Below are positions 8,174-15,479 of a stretch of 64,000 nt of DNA, in pieces. The stretch comes from a virus: the IMG/VR virus record IMGVR_UViG_3300010334_000034, positions 1-64,000 of that record; one strand, 5' to 3'. Within the stretch, counting starts at the first letter, position 1; every line of letters begins with the position of its first letter. Both the position numbers and the translations under genes were made by a program. The notes under the pieces are model-generated. The model was not told the origin of the DNA. It saw nothing but the letters and a program-made list of their open reading frames with translations, and did no database searches.

Positions 8174-8181
8174 CTAAGTAT
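8174..8181 (+). promoter_or_regulatory. T4-type late promoter box
   Basis: CTAAGTAT ends 4 nt before the ATG at 8186. Confidence 0.5.
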
Positions 8182-8185
8182 TGAT

Positions 8186-8506
8186 ATGGCAATAAAAAGA
8201 AAAGAACCAGTTAGATCGGTGGTTTCTATTAGTAGCGTTAAAGTCAAACTTTGTCTCTATGCTAGTGTTGCTATGATAACATCTTTAATATCCGATCTTT
8301 CTCATCACACAGATTCCGCAGACGGTGGGTTTCACGGTATAAATGAAGTAAGAGCTACTATAATATTTTTAAATGTTATATTACAAGGCGTAATTGCTTG
8401 GAGAGCCTTTATCGATGGTTCTGTGTTACAAGAACAACAAGATTTAAATAGAGATTATCAAGAAAAAACTCGTCCCAAAAAACGTAAACCTCGAATTAAA
8501 AATTAA
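8186..8506 (+). CDS. membrane protein, two spans
   Basis: 106 aa. A basic start is followed by two hydrophobic segments (about residues 20-38 and 57-75) and a very basic C-terminus (RPKKRKPRIKN). Late-box start. It converges on the next minus-strand gene with a 4-nt overlap. Possibly an envelope or virion membrane protein; not recognised. Confidence 0.65.
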   Translation: MAIKRKEPVRSVVSISSVKVKLCLYASVAMITSLISDLSHHTDSADGGFHGINEVRATIIFLNVILQGVIAWRAFIDGSVLQEQQDLNRDYQEKTRPKKRKPRIKN

Positions 8507-8934
8507 TTCAAATCTTGGCTTTGTAAAGCCTTTTCAGTTTCTTCTGCTGAACCCTTTGCTGCATCTCTGATGATATCAGGAACATCATGGCCCATTAAAA
8601 CTAAATGACCTGCATATCTTTTTGCATAGTCTGTATCTAAGGATATATTTTTTAAAGTCTCTATATCTGCCTTTTTTTCTTTGACTGCCTTATCATAAGC
8701 TACTTTAGCCTTATGATAATTGGTTTCAGTTGGCTCTTCCTTTGTTGCTTGTTGTACAATCGGAGGATTAAGTCCATGAGTATCTGCTTGATCGTCGGCT
8801 GTAGTAGCATGAGCACCTGTAAGACCAGAAAGACCTAAAGCCGCTGCGGCAGCTATATCACGAAACTTAGCTTCTTCTATAGTACGAACTTTAGAATAAG
8901 CTTCTCCTAAAATAATTGTGTCAAAGGTACGCAT
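8503..8934 (-). CDS. late protein with LxEAY N-terminal tag
   Basis: 143 aa. The N-terminus MRTFDTIILGEAYSKVRTIEEA carries the recurring tag pattern (acidic/polar, then I-x-L-x-E-A-Y-x-x-V, then a Glu-rich cleavage-like site). The rest is Ala-rich, then helical and charged. A late box GTAAATAT lies 4 nt before ATG. I infer a packaged or head-associated protein; enzymatic function unknown. Confidence 0.65.
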   Translation of the reverse strand: MRTFDTIILGEAYSKVRTIEEAKFRDIAAAAALGLSGLTGAHATTADDQADTHGLNPPIVQQATKEEPTETNYHKAKVAYDKAVKEKKADIETLKNISLDTDYAKRYAGHLVLMGHDVPDIIRDAAKGSAEETEKALQSQDLN

Positions 8935-8938
8935 TGTT

Positions 8939-8946
8939 ATATTTAC
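8939..8946 (-). promoter_or_regulatory. T4-type late promoter box
   Basis: GTAAATAT, minus strand, 4 nt before the ATG at 8934. Confidence 0.6.
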
Positions 8947-9399
8947 TTACATAGCGGCACTATTGCCCGTTGGTAATTGATCTCCCATAGAAGATTTTAA
9001 ATTGGCAGAAACACCTTTGCCATAATTGGTTGTCCCTTGTGGTGTTGTATTGTTCTTATGTGCTACGTTTATTTTAGGAGTATAATGACTTAAATCTAAA
9101 AGATCATTAAAATCTTTATTATAAAACCTTTTAATGAAAGTAGTAAACATAGGATTGTTTCTTAACTCTTCTACAAATGCTTCCTTTTCATCTGAAGTTT
9201 GTAGACTTAAAACATTACCATACTTGTCTTTAACTGAATTGGACCCTAGAATATTATGCATTAAACGCACTAATCCATACCAGTCCTTCTGATGTTTTTC
9301 TAATTCTAAATCAAAATCAAAATGTTTGCCATTCTTTTCAAAAGAAATATGTGGCATCTCTAAGAGAAGTGACTCATAGAGATTTTGGAATTTACTCAT
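8947..9399 (-). CDS. hypothetical late protein with LLLE-type N-terminus
   Basis: 150 aa. The N-terminus MSKFQNLYESLLLEMPH ends in LLLE, a possible prohead-protease site (T4 consensus [LI]-x-E). The C-terminus is Asn/Gly/Ser-rich and includes TTNYGKGVS, echoed by TYTNYGKGI in the gene at 31404. It overlaps the upstream gene by 8 nt. Function unknown. Confidence 0.6.
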   Translation of the reverse strand: MSKFQNLYESLLLEMPHISFEKNGKHFDFDLELEKHQKDWYGLVRLMHNILGSNSVKDKYGNVLSLQTSDEKEAFVEELRNNPMFTTFIKRFYNKDFNDLLDLSHYTPKINVAHKNNTTPQGTTNYGKGVSANLKSSMGDQLPTGNSAAM

Positions 9400-10219
9400 A
9401 ATCCTTTTTGAATTGTTGGCGATTATATATTCCCTTCTTGGGTTTGATTTGCATTGTAGGCTTGTGAACTGGTGCTCTAGTCTTAGAAATCAATTGACCT
9501 TGAGTTGGTGTATTAATTGTAAATTTTTCCTTCTTCTCGTTAATATCATTTTCCCAATCTCCTGGCTTAACTGGATAACCTGATACTAAATTACCATCCG
9601 GTCCTTTGATAAAGAAGTCACTATGAGAACAAAAATCTAAAAGCTCTTCCTTGTTTTTAAATACTCGGTCTTCATCAACAACTGGCAAATCATAATCCAT
9701 TCCTTTATTACCTTTGTTGACTTGATTGACTAAATCTTCTAAAGTCTCAGATGTATACCAAGCACTTGTCTTCTTTGCTTCAGGATCTTTATAATAAAGA
9801 GTGTAAGAACCTGATTTAGAATCCTCGTTCATCTTTTCTTGGGTTTCATCTTCCTCAGGAAGAGTCTTTTTTTCGTAATGATTTATTGCCCAATCAATCT
9901 GATCTTGAAGGCTAGGCATATTAGGAACATCAATAGTATTCTGAATCATACTCATAAGATAACCCGTAACGTAGTCTGAAGATTCTCCCTTACTCTTCAT
10001 TACCTTGACCATATGAGCTACTCTGTTGGGCATTTTGACAGAATTATTAGAATCTTCTCCTAGTTCTTCACTCTCACCTTCTACAGGTGGAATCTCTTCG
10101 CCATAAACAGATTCTGCTCTCTCTTGAGCTGAAGGATTTATTTGATCACTAAAATTTTCATCTTCCTTAAGGTAGATTCTACTATAAACTTCTTGTAAGT
10201 TAATTTGATCTTTATTCAT
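9392..10219 (-). CDS. acidic late protein with LxEVY N-terminal tag
   Basis: 275 aa, strongly acidic. The tag-like N-terminus is MNKDQINLQEVYSRIYLKED. A segment SSDYVTGYLMSMIQ...IDWAINHYEKK matches a small domain also seen at 23477 and 27202. The rest is low-complexity acidic, then a beta-like middle and a basic C-terminus. It could be a head core or packaged protein; no enzyme motif seen. Confidence 0.65.
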   Translation of the reverse strand: MNKDQINLQEVYSRIYLKEDENFSDQINPSAQERAESVYGEEIPPVEGESEELGEDSNNSVKMPNRVAHMVKVMKSKGESSDYVTGYLMSMIQNTIDVPNMPSLQDQIDWAINHYEKKTLPEEDETQEKMNEDSKSGSYTLYYKDPEAKKTSAWYTSETLEDLVNQVNKGNKGMDYDLPVVDEDRVFKNKEELLDFCSHSDFFIKGPDGNLVSGYPVKPGDWENDINEKKEKFTINTPTQGQLISKTRAPVHKPTMQIKPKKGIYNRQQFKKDYE

Positions 10220-10247
10220 TTGTATAATAATTAGTCTGTAATGTGCA

Positions 10248-10679
10248 CTATTTTACATTTTCAGCTGTAAGCCTTCTATTTGCAAAAGAAACTAAATCCG
10301 CTGAATGTACTGGAGTTTCATCCGCCACTTTAACGAAAGTTTTATATTTGTAAGGATTATAGGTAACTGGGGTGTCAAGAGCACGCGGTTCTTCATGAAC
10401 CAAATAACCCACTACCCCAGCATGAACATTCTTTTTACCTTCTCGATTTACTCTTTCATTACCAGCTGCACTAACTTTAAAGGTTGCATCTCTTACCATA
10501 AAGGAAGTCTCATGACCAATGACTCTTCCAGTACTCATATTCTTAACAGAAAAATAGGGGGTCTTTAATTTGTCCGAAAGATTGATATTAAAGTAAACAA
10601 ACACTCTTCCAGTAAACCCTTTATGACCCGTTCTTTGAGTTAATTCCGCCTCTTCAAAATACTCCTTAAATGATAACAT
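10248..10679 (-). CDS. late protein with capsid-targeting-like N-terminus
   Basis: 143 aa. The N-terminus MLSFKEYFEEAE closely follows the F-K-E-[FY]-F-x-E-A pattern of capsid targeting sequences. The body is beta-rich (GFTGRVFVYFNIN...). A late box CTAAATAT lies 5 nt before ATG. I infer an internal head protein processed after the Glu; molecular role unknown. Confidence 0.68.
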   Translation of the reverse strand: MLSFKEYFEEAELTQRTGHKGFTGRVFVYFNINLSDKLKTPYFSVKNMSTGRVIGHETSFMVRDATFKVSAAGNERVNREGKKNVHAGVVGYLVHEEPRALDTPVTYNPYKYKTFVKVADETPVHSADLVSFANRRLTAENVK

Positions 10680-10684
10680 ATGCT

Positions 10685-10692
10685 ATATTTAG
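10685..10692 (-). promoter_or_regulatory. T4-type late promoter box
   Basis: CTAAATAT, minus strand, 4 to 5 nt before the ATG at 10679. Confidence 0.6.
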
Positions 10693-10728
10693 GCTGGTAA
10701 TGCCTAATATTCTATAGTATAATATTAT

Positions 10729-11109
10729 ATGATTAAAAACTTAGATATTGAAAAGATTGGCACGGATTTAGTTATTGCCTATGAAAAGGAACAGGGGAGA
10801 TTAATTTTTAGACCCAAGAGCAAAGGTTGTGGGTGGGATCTTTGTACCGGTAACCCAAAGGAGACCCGTTATATTGAAGTCAAAGCAACCACTAAGAAGA
10901 GACTAGAAGGTAGATGGTTAGAGAAAGCTAGTCACAATCAACTTCAAAATAATCCAGATTTCTATATCTATGTTATTACTAATATTGATGAAAATGATGT
11001 TAGTAAAGGGAATATTAAGATCTATACCAAAGAAGATATTACTATTGTAGAAGAGATCAAGTATATGCTAAAGCTTAGAGGTGCTTCTCAAGATAAACCA
11101 GCTCTCTAA
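10729..11109 (+). CDS. DUF3883-like / PD-(D/E)XK-like protein
   Basis: 126 aa. GWDLCTGNP...RYIEVKATT carries the D...(E/Q)xK arrangement of the restriction-endonuclease-like fold and resembles DUF3883 domains, which are often attached to restriction or helicase proteins. Here it stands alone. It converges with the GNAT gene, overlapping it by 35 bp. Nuclease activity is unproven. Confidence 0.65.
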   Translation: MIKNLDIEKIGTDLVIAYEKEQGRLIFRPKSKGCGWDLCTGNPKETRYIEVKATTKKRLEGRWLEKASHNQLQNNPDFYIYVITNIDENDVSKGNIKIYTKEDITIVEEIKYMLKLRGASQDKPAL

Positions 11110-11515
11110 AACCTTTTTTACGAAGTACATTCAAACAAGCTTCGTTGTCAGAATAGACATCAGCCTTTAAAGTTTTAATACCAAGGTCTTTGGCCATATC
11201 AGTTAACCAGTCTATAATAACATAACCAAATCCCAGCCCACGAAATTTTGGATGAGTAACTAATCCAAAAGTTGCTTCTTCGTCTTTTCTATTATAAAAG
11301 GAAAAACCTCCTATAACTTCTTTTTCCATTCCGTCCTCCGCTGAAAAAACAACGTATCTGTCTATCTTATTTAAATGATGCCAGAGATCATTAGTATCCT
11401 TAAAGTCAGGAATACTATTCATGTTGTCCAATGTTGTAGAATCCTTATAAACATCTATCCAAAAAGAAAGATCTCTTTTAGCTATTCTTCTGCAACTAAA
11501 GTCTAGATATTCCAT
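11075..11515 (-). CDS. GNAT-family N-acetyltransferase
   Basis: 146 aa. The acetyl-CoA motif A (THPKFRGLGFGYVIIDWL, about residues 87-104) and the following N-E-A-C-L-N-V-L-R-K-K-G-F segment are typical of GNAT enzymes. The acceptor is unknown. The start has a late-type box CTAAGTAT at 11520-11527, 4 nt before ATG. Confidence 0.88.
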   Translation of the reverse strand: MEYLDFSCRRIAKRDLSFWIDVYKDSTTLDNMNSIPDFKDTNDLWHHLNKIDRYVVFSAEDGMEKEVIGGFSFYNRKDEEATFGLVTHPKFRGLGFGYVIIDWLTDMAKDLGIKTLKADVYSDNEACLNVLRKKGFRELVYLEKHL

Positions 11516-11540
11516 AAGAATACTTAGATTGTTTTACTCC

Positions 11541-11588
11541 AAAAAATACCCCCGGAATTACGCATTGTCAAGAGGCGCCGGGGGTTTG
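11541..11588 (-). terminator. intrinsic terminator
   Basis: On the minus strand, CCCCCGG...CCGGGGG forms a stem followed by TATTTTTT. It lies downstream of the Cys-rich tagged gene and upstream of the GNAT gene's late box. Confidence 0.75.
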
Positions 11589-11598
11589 CTATCTTTAT

Positions 11599-12183
11599 TT
11601 AGGATTTTTGGTTAGCTTTGCACTCTTCACAACCATCACAATCACAACCCTTCTTAGCGTATTCACACTTCATCTCATTTTCCTGAACTTCTTTCTTTTG
11701 GTTAGCTTTGCACTCTTCACAACCATCACAGTCGCATCCGTCTGCGGCATAATCACAATGATACTCTTCTTGATCTTCGATTCCAGCAGAGGCTTCTACT
11801 AAGCCTAATTCAGAAAGATTATCATGAACTAATGCTGTTAAGTGATCTACATCACTTTCTCCCTTGCCAATCATGGGTAGATACTTTGCAACGTACATCT
11901 TAATTGTTGCAATGTTTAAATTAGGTGTTCCTTTTAATTTCTCAGCGATCTTCTTTGCAGCAACTTCGTCTTGCTGATTATAAGCTTGTTCAAGTCCAGT
12001 AGACTCATTATTTGTCTTCTTGTTCTTGTTCTTAGCTAAAGTAATAATGTCTGCTCTTGTGATCTTGTCATAAGGCTCTGCTGCACCTGCAATCTTCTTT
12101 TCCTTAGGAGTAAGTTTTTTCTTCTTAGCTTCTAAGATTAAATTATAGGCTTCTTCTAACATTATTGTGTCTCTGTTTTTCAT
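11599..12183 (-). CDS. tagged late protein with duplicated Cys-rich metal-binding-like C-terminus
   Basis: 194 aa. The N-terminal tag is MKNRDTIMLEEAYNLILEA. The middle is helical and Lys-rich. The C-terminus has two copies of a cluster of about 20 residues (C-x3-A-x2-GCDCDGCEECKANQK) that should bind metal. The two copies share about 35 bp of identical DNA, indicating recent duplication. A late box GTAAATAA lies 5 nt before ATG. Probably a packaged protein; the role of the Cys clusters is unknown. Confidence 0.7.
   Translation of the reverse strand: MKNRDTIMLEEAYNLILEAKKKKLTPKEKKIAGAAEPYDKITRADIITLAKNKNKKTNNESTGLEQAYNQQDEVAAKKIAEKLKGTPNLNIATIKMYVAKYLPMIGKGESDVDHLTALVHDNLSELGLVEASAGIEDQEEYHCDYAADGCDCDGCEECKANQKKEVQENEMKCEYAKKGCDCDGCEECKANQKS
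11623..11736. repeat. direct repeat of about 35 bp inside the Cys-rich gene
   Basis: Two copies of the coding segment for GCEECKANQK lie about 73 bp apart; each contains ggttagctttgcactcttca and continues identically. Confidence 0.8.
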
Positions 12184-12188
12184 GGTTA

Positions 12189-12196
12189 TTATTTAC
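12189..12196 (-). promoter_or_regulatory. T4-type late promoter box
   Basis: GTAAATAA, minus strand, 5 nt before the ATG at 12183. Confidence 0.6.
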
Positions 12197-12336
12197 TTAC
12201 CAAGAGCGCGCGCCGGAATGAGTATATTAACCCGCCGAGCCAAAAAAATTTTTTTATCAAGGGGGTACAATTTCAGAGTGGTCCGTGCTCTCTATAATAC
12301 AAAGCTATAATAAAAAGGAGTAATAAAACGAGCATA

Positions 12337-12546
12337 TTATTTGGTTAATATAGCATCTATAACCAATTCTTCAATATCCTTATTATAAATTTGAAGTGGT
12401 CTCTCTGTATCCGTAAAAATAAGAGTCTCATTCTCTAGACCTTCTTTACGCATACAAAGAACTCTATAGTTCCCCTGATAGGCTCCTCGAAGCTGGACCT
12501 TATATTCTTGTACCCTCCTACTTGCAATGTGTTGAGCCGTATTCAT
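12337..12546 (-). CDS. hypothetical protein
   Basis: 69 aa from MNTAQHIASRRVQEYK. ATG at 12546 is one base after the TAA of the upstream gene (TAATATG); a longer reading would overlap that gene. Mixed alpha/beta composition, not recognised. Confidence 0.6.
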   Translation of the reverse strand: MNTAQHIASRRVQEYKVQLRGAYQGNYRVLCMRKEGLENETLIFTDTERPLQIYNKDIEELVIDAILTK

Positions 12547-12547
12547 A

Positions 12548-12751
12548 TTATTGTTCTGTTTCAAAATCCTCTGGGTTAGCAAATCCTTCTTGAAAGAGAT
12601 AGTCTGTAAGAGAGACAATGTCCTCTGGCAAAGGAACTTTATTATCTGCTCTCCTAATGCCTACTCCCTGATCATCAATAAGGAATAGATACTTGATTCC
12701 TTTAAACGTAATAGGGTGTCCTTCTTTGTTCTTTGTATTAAATGTTCTCAT
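12548..12751 (-). CDS. hypothetical small protein
   Basis: 67 aa. ATG at 12751 overlaps the TGA of the upstream gene (ATGA), and its own stop is one base before the next ATG. Third-party function unknown; clearly in a three-gene operon. Confidence 0.65.
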   Translation of the reverse strand: MRTFNTKNKEGHPITFKGIKYLFLIDDQGVGIRRADNKVPLPEDIVSLTDYLFQEGFANPEDFETEQ

Positions 12752-13155
12752 TGTGGTAGTGGTTGGGAAATAACATAAATTCGCTTTGTTTCAGTATCAT
12801 AGGCCATTGCACTATAGGACTCTTCAGGATCTTCTTTAAAGTCTCCAAATTGAATAGCACATTGTTCTAAACCTTGATTCCATTGTCCCTTAGAGTCCCA
12901 TTCCTCTTTGGTCCAGGAATCATCCATCTTAAACTGATTATTATCAATATGGTCTATAAGCTCATTATTAGTCCAAATAGACTTCTGAGAAGTCTTAACA
13001 TCATTAATAACCTTATAGATACCCTTATTACGATCCATGTTCCTATAGAACTCCGGATCATCAATAGCGACTCCGTTTCTCTTAGTATAGGCAATAGTAT
13101 TCCCTAATAGAATATCTTCTGCTTCTTCTATGGTCCAATTATCTCTTTTAAGCAT
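12748..13155 (-). CDS. hypothetical early protein
   Basis: 135 aa, acidic and Trp/Asp-rich, with no recognised motif. It heads a three-gene operon driven by a leaderless-type sigma-70 promoter (TTGAGG, 17 bp, TATTAT, 6 nt, ATG). Confidence 0.65.
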   Translation of the reverse strand: MLKRDNWTIEEAEDILLGNTIAYTKRNGVAIDDPEFYRNMDRNKGIYKVINDVKTSQKSIWTNNELIDHIDNNQFKMDDSWTKEEWDSKGQWNQGLEQCAIQFGDFKEDPEESYSAMAYDTETKRIYVISQPLPQ

Positions 13156-13161
13156 GTATAT

Positions 13162-13190
13162 ATAATAGTAAATTATAAGGGAAACCTCAA
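13162..13190 (-). promoter_or_regulatory. leaderless early promoter
   Basis: TTGAGG, 17-bp spacer starting TTTCCC, TATTAT, then ATATAC and the ATG at 13155. Confidence 0.75.
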
Positions 13191-13193
13191 CCC

Positions 13194-13406
13194 TTAAAAA
13201 TTGATATAGATAACAAATCCATCACTATCTACAAATTTACCATTCTCATACTTTATATAATGATAGTTAGTAGGATCTTCCAAATATACATCATCTCCAA
13301 AGGTATGAGGATTTACATACTTCTTTCCATCTCTATCATAGATACCTCTACCAATAGAGAGATGACCTAACTTAACTGCTATCTTCTTAGAATCAATCAT
13401 ACTCAT
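13194..13406 (-). CDS. hypothetical small protein
   Basis: 70 aa (MSMIDSKKIAVKLGHLSIGRG...), beta-rich. Starts at 13406 or at the next Met (13400) are both possible. It overlaps the end of the upstream 58-aa gene. Function unknown. Confidence 0.55.
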   Translation of the reverse strand: MSMIDSKKIAVKLGHLSIGRGIYDRDGKKYVNPHTFGDDVYLEDPTNYHYIKYENGKFVDSDGFVIYINF

Positions 13407-13569
13407 CTTCAAAAGCCTTTTTAAGCTCTCTATTCTCTTTCTTTAATTGCTTATACTTCTCTAAAAGCTTAGTATATTCATAATGAGTAACATAAAAACC
13501 ATAATCATCCTCTACCATATCCGGTTCTCCCCAATCAGCTAATATTGGTTCATAACGAGTAATTTTCAT
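13393..13569 (-). CDS. small coiled-coil early protein
   Basis: 58 aa. The N-terminal half has aromatic and acidic residues (MKITRYEPILADWGEPD) and the C-terminal half is a Lys/Glu coiled coil (LLEKYKQLKKENRELKKAF). A promoter with TTGTTT, 16 bp, TATAAT ends 7 nt before ATG. Not recognised. Confidence 0.65.
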   Translation of the reverse strand: MKITRYEPILADWGEPDMVEDDYGFYVTHYEYTKLLEKYKQLKKENRELKKAFEDEYD

Positions 13570-13576
13570 AGTCTCT

Positions 13577-13604
13577 ATTATAAGAGATCATAAAAGAAAA
13601 ACAA
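13577..13604 (-). promoter_or_regulatory. leaderless early promoter
   Basis: TTGTTT, 16 bp, TATAAT, 7 nt, ATG at 13569. Confidence 0.6.
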
Positions 13605-13637
13605 TAAAAAAAGGACTCCGAAGAGTCCTTTTTCTTT
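13601..13637. terminator. bidirectional intrinsic terminator
   Basis: AAGGACTC-TTCG-GAGTCCTT hairpin with a UUCG tetraloop, with T-runs on both strands. It separates the gene at 13656 from the promoter of the 13393 gene. Confidence 0.85.
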
Positions 13638-13655
13638 ATTAAACTGAAACCTCCT

Positions 13656-14066
13656 CTAATCACCCGAATAAGAACCCGTCTTACTCGCATTACTATAATA
13701 ATCTGATATAGCCTTATTTTTTCTCTTCTCATGCTCAACCTCTCTCAAATCAGCAGGTTCAACATTTTTAATAACTATGGATTTTCTTAATTCATCCTTA
13801 CCACCACTATATCCAGAATCATCTATCTTAGACCAAAAATCATCATCAGAATAAGCAAATTCATGTCGGAGATCCGGCCAACCTCTAGAATGAGAACCAT
13901 AAGACCAACTTATAGCCTTCTTTGTCTTAGGATCATATTTGTAATCAGTTCTATAAAGAATCTCATAGGTATACTTCTTTAATACATTATCTCCATTCTC
14001 TTCGTCCTCTTTCAATACCTTATTAGTATACAGAGACTCTAACATGATTTGATCTTTATTTTTCAT
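13656..14066 (-). CDS. early gene with LESLY N-terminal tag
   Basis: 136 aa. The N-terminus MKNKDQIMLESLYTNKVLKED carries the second tag type found on many late proteins. The body is Tyr/Asp/Ser-rich and unrecognised. It has an early leaderless promoter rather than a late box. Its first 46 bp are duplicated exactly upstream of the next gene (14343-14388). Confidence 0.7.
   Translation of the reverse strand: MKNKDQIMLESLYTNKVLKEDEENGDNVLKKYTYEILYRTDYKYDPKTKKAISWSYGSHSRGWPDLRHEFAYSDDDFWSKIDDSGYSGGKDELRKSIVIKNVEPADLREVEHEKRKNKAISDYYSNASKTGSYSGD
14021..14066. repeat. 46-bp direct repeat, copy 1 (tag coding sequence)
   Basis: Identical to 14343-14388; it encodes the tag from ATGAAAAATAAAGATC to TATACTAATA. 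Confidence 0.9.
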
Positions 14067-14072
14067 ACTATT

Positions 14073-14101
14073 AGTATAAGGGAATTTGATTAGAACTTCA
14101 A
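14073..14101 (-). promoter_or_regulatory. leaderless early promoter
   Basis: TTGAAG, 17 bp, TATACT, AATAGT, ATG at 14066. Confidence 0.75.
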
Positions 14102-14340
14102 GCAGGAAGATCGGTTGTATTGTAAGGACCGAACTTAAAGATATTGTTAACTCGAACGCCAAGTTGACGGCGAGATACATTAAACTCCTTACCCTCACAC
14201 TTGACCCTATAGACAGTATTGCCCATAACCTTCTCCTTTTGACGCTCGATAACTTTACCATACTCCCTGAAGCCCATTACAGAGACCTCCTGGCCAGGGA
14301 AGAGAGCTTTGAGGGCGGGCTTGGTGTTCTTATTTTTCAT
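14098..14340 (-). CDS. hypothetical protein with two possible starts
   Basis: 80 aa from MKNKNTKPALKALFPGQEV at 14340, where TATACTAATAGT abuts the ATG. The frame stays open upstream to a second ATG at 14388 that adds the tag MKNKDQIMLESLYTNS; a late-type box (ATAAGTAATA) precedes that one. The body has a beta-rich, SH3-like look (GYGKVIERQKEK...YRVKCEGKEFNV). The product could therefore exist in tagged and untagged forms. Function unknown. Confidence 0.65.
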   Translation of the reverse strand: MKNKNTKPALKALFPGQEVSVMGFREYGKVIERQKEKVMGNTVYRVKCEGKEFNVSRRQLGVRVNNIFKFGPYNTTDLPA

Positions 14341-14342
14341 AC

Positions 14343-14388
14343 TATTAGTATACAGAGACTCTAACATGATTTGATCTTTATTTTTCAT
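14343..14388. repeat. 46-bp direct repeat, copy 2
   Basis: Exact copy of 14021-14066. Here the tag runs in frame into the next ATG through TATACTAATAGT, so the -10 box of the downstream start is tag coding sequence. Confidence 0.9.
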
Positions 14389-14521
14389 ATAAAATATATT
14401 ATTACTTATATAAGGGAATAGCAATTTAATACTTTGGCGATTTAATACCAGGGTACCCCCCTATATACGCGGGATTGCCCCCCGGCCGTTTCTGCTTGCT
14501 ATTCCCCTATTAACAAATTTG

Positions 14522-14608
14522 AACGTCCGGGGTCCTAGCATACCGCGGTCGGTAGTATTACCCCTGGTCGCTATTAAGACCGGTAGGTATCCGACCGCGG
14601 TCGTTAAG
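14522..14608. other. GC-rich intergenic region with imperfect palindromes
   Basis: The 185-bp gap holds ACCGCGGTCGGTA and GACCGCGGTCGTTAAG, about 50 bp apart, plus AAGACCGG. These resemble the GACCGGTCGTTA iterons at 24.94-25.02 kb with two extra central bases. Possibly operator sites. Short frames here look spurious. Confidence 0.4.
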
Positions 14609-14609
14609 C

Positions 14610-14912
14610 TTAGGCGGCGACCACTGGGACGATGTGGAAGGTGTACTTGGCGTTGCGCAAGGCCTTCTCTTTGTCGGCCTCGGCATTGTACTTGGCAGCG
14701 TCCGTGCACCAGCTACCCACGTAGCCGAAGCTGTAGCCGCAGGAGGAGGCGGAGGCCTTGCCCTGGCGCTTGATGGTCCAGCGGTAGGCTCCCGTGGCGT
14801 TGGTCTCCTTGTTGATGGCGACGTGGCACTCGACCAGCGGGCGCGTGGAGGTGACGCTGAGGACGTCTCCGTTAGGGGCTGTGGCGGTGTATTGGGTCTT
14901 CTTATTTTTCAT
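14610..14912 (-). CDS. array gene: hypothetical protein
   Basis: 100 aa, N-terminus MKNKKTQYTATAPNGDV. It is GC-rich and beta-rich in the first half, helical at the end, with two Cys. Leaderless promoter directly upstream. No recognised family. Confidence 0.7.
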   Translation of the reverse strand: MKNKKTQYTATAPNGDVLSVTSTRPLVECHVAINKETNATGAYRWTIKRQGKASASSCGYSFGYVGSWCTDAAKYNAEADKEKALRNAKYTFHIVPVVAA

Positions 14913-14918
14913 ACTATA

Positions 14919-14947
14919 AGTATAACCTATAATGGGGGAAAGGTCAA
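14919..14947 (-). promoter_or_regulatory. leaderless early promoter
   Basis: TTGACC, spacer starting TTTCCCCC (17 bp), TATACT, TATAGT, ATG at 14912. Confidence 0.85.
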
Positions 14948-14951
14948 CCCC

Positions 14952-15173
14952 TTAGCGCCAGGTGCCTACTAGCTTGAGCTGCTCCTCTGTAGCGAGGGTA
15001 ACAACCTCCCAGGAAGCGAGAGGGAAGGAGCCGTACCTGGACTGGTACTCTGGCTGGCCTCCCGCTGGCGTTGTGCAGATGCCGAACTCATCGACCTTGG
15101 TGACGCGGTGGACACGATCGGTGTTGGAGTTGAGGGTGACGATGGAACCTACTTCGATGTTCTTATTTTTCAT
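14952..15173 (-). CDS. array gene: small SH3-like hypothetical protein
   Basis: 73 aa (MKNKNIEVGSIVTLNSN...). The beta pattern and the opening VGSIVTL suggest an SH3-like barrel, by eye only. It has its own promoter with TATAAT 6 nt before the ATG, but the -35 is poor (CTTTCT). Confidence 0.65.
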   Translation of the reverse strand: MKNKNIEVGSIVTLNSNTDRVHRVTKVDEFGICTTPAGGQPEYQSRYGSFPLASWEVVTLATEEQLKLVGTWR

Positions 15174-15179
15174 ACTATT

Positions 15180-15209
15180 ATTATATAATGGTTATGGGGG
15201 AAAAGAAAG
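15180..15209 (-). promoter_or_regulatory. leaderless early promoter, weak -35
   Basis: CTTTCT, TTTCCCCC-type spacer (about 18 bp), TATAAT, AATAGT, ATG at 15173. Confidence 0.55.
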
Positions 15210-15210
15210 T

Positions 15211-15441
15211 CTAAAGGAGCTCCACTTTGGTCCTGTGATTGAAGGTGACACACTGGCCTGGTACTGTTGGGTAGGTAGCCTCCGGGTTGATTGATGGAAC
15301 TACCACGATGATCTTAGCTGAGCGGTAGGCTGGGTTCCGGGCCTGAGGCCAGTACGGGTTGGCGCACTCATAGATGCCGCTGTTGCCGTACTTGAATCGC
15401 TGACCTTTCTTTAACTCTCCAATGGTGATCTTATTGTTCAT
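15211..15441 (-). CDS. array gene: hypothetical protein
   Basis: 76 aa from MNNKITIGELKKGQRFKYG, beta-rich. The start is fixed by TATAAT-type sequence 6 nt upstream; in-frame codons further upstream lie inside the promoter. Function unknown. Confidence 0.68.
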   Translation of the reverse strand: MNNKITIGELKKGQRFKYGNSGIYECANPYWPQARNPAYRSAKIIVVVPSINPEATYPTVPGQCVTFNHRTKVELL

Positions 15442-15447
15442 ACTATT

Positions 15448-15476
15448 ATTATCTATCAAGTAAGGGGGAAAGCCAA
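15448..15476 (-). promoter_or_regulatory. leaderless early promoter
   Basis: TTGGCT, TTCCCCC-type 17-bp spacer, GATAAT, AATAGT, ATG at 15441. Confidence 0.7.
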
Positions 15477-15479
15477 GCC

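Noticed and set aside
12273-12335. 20-residue hydrophobic ORF after the 12337 gene
   Set aside because: It begins one base after the TAA of that gene, like other coupled genes, but is too short to support on sequence alone.
14461-14773. Arg/Cys-rich frames on both strands in the GC-rich gap
   Set aside because: They overlap the well-supported 14610 gene or the palindromic gap; GC-rich DNA gives long spurious frames.
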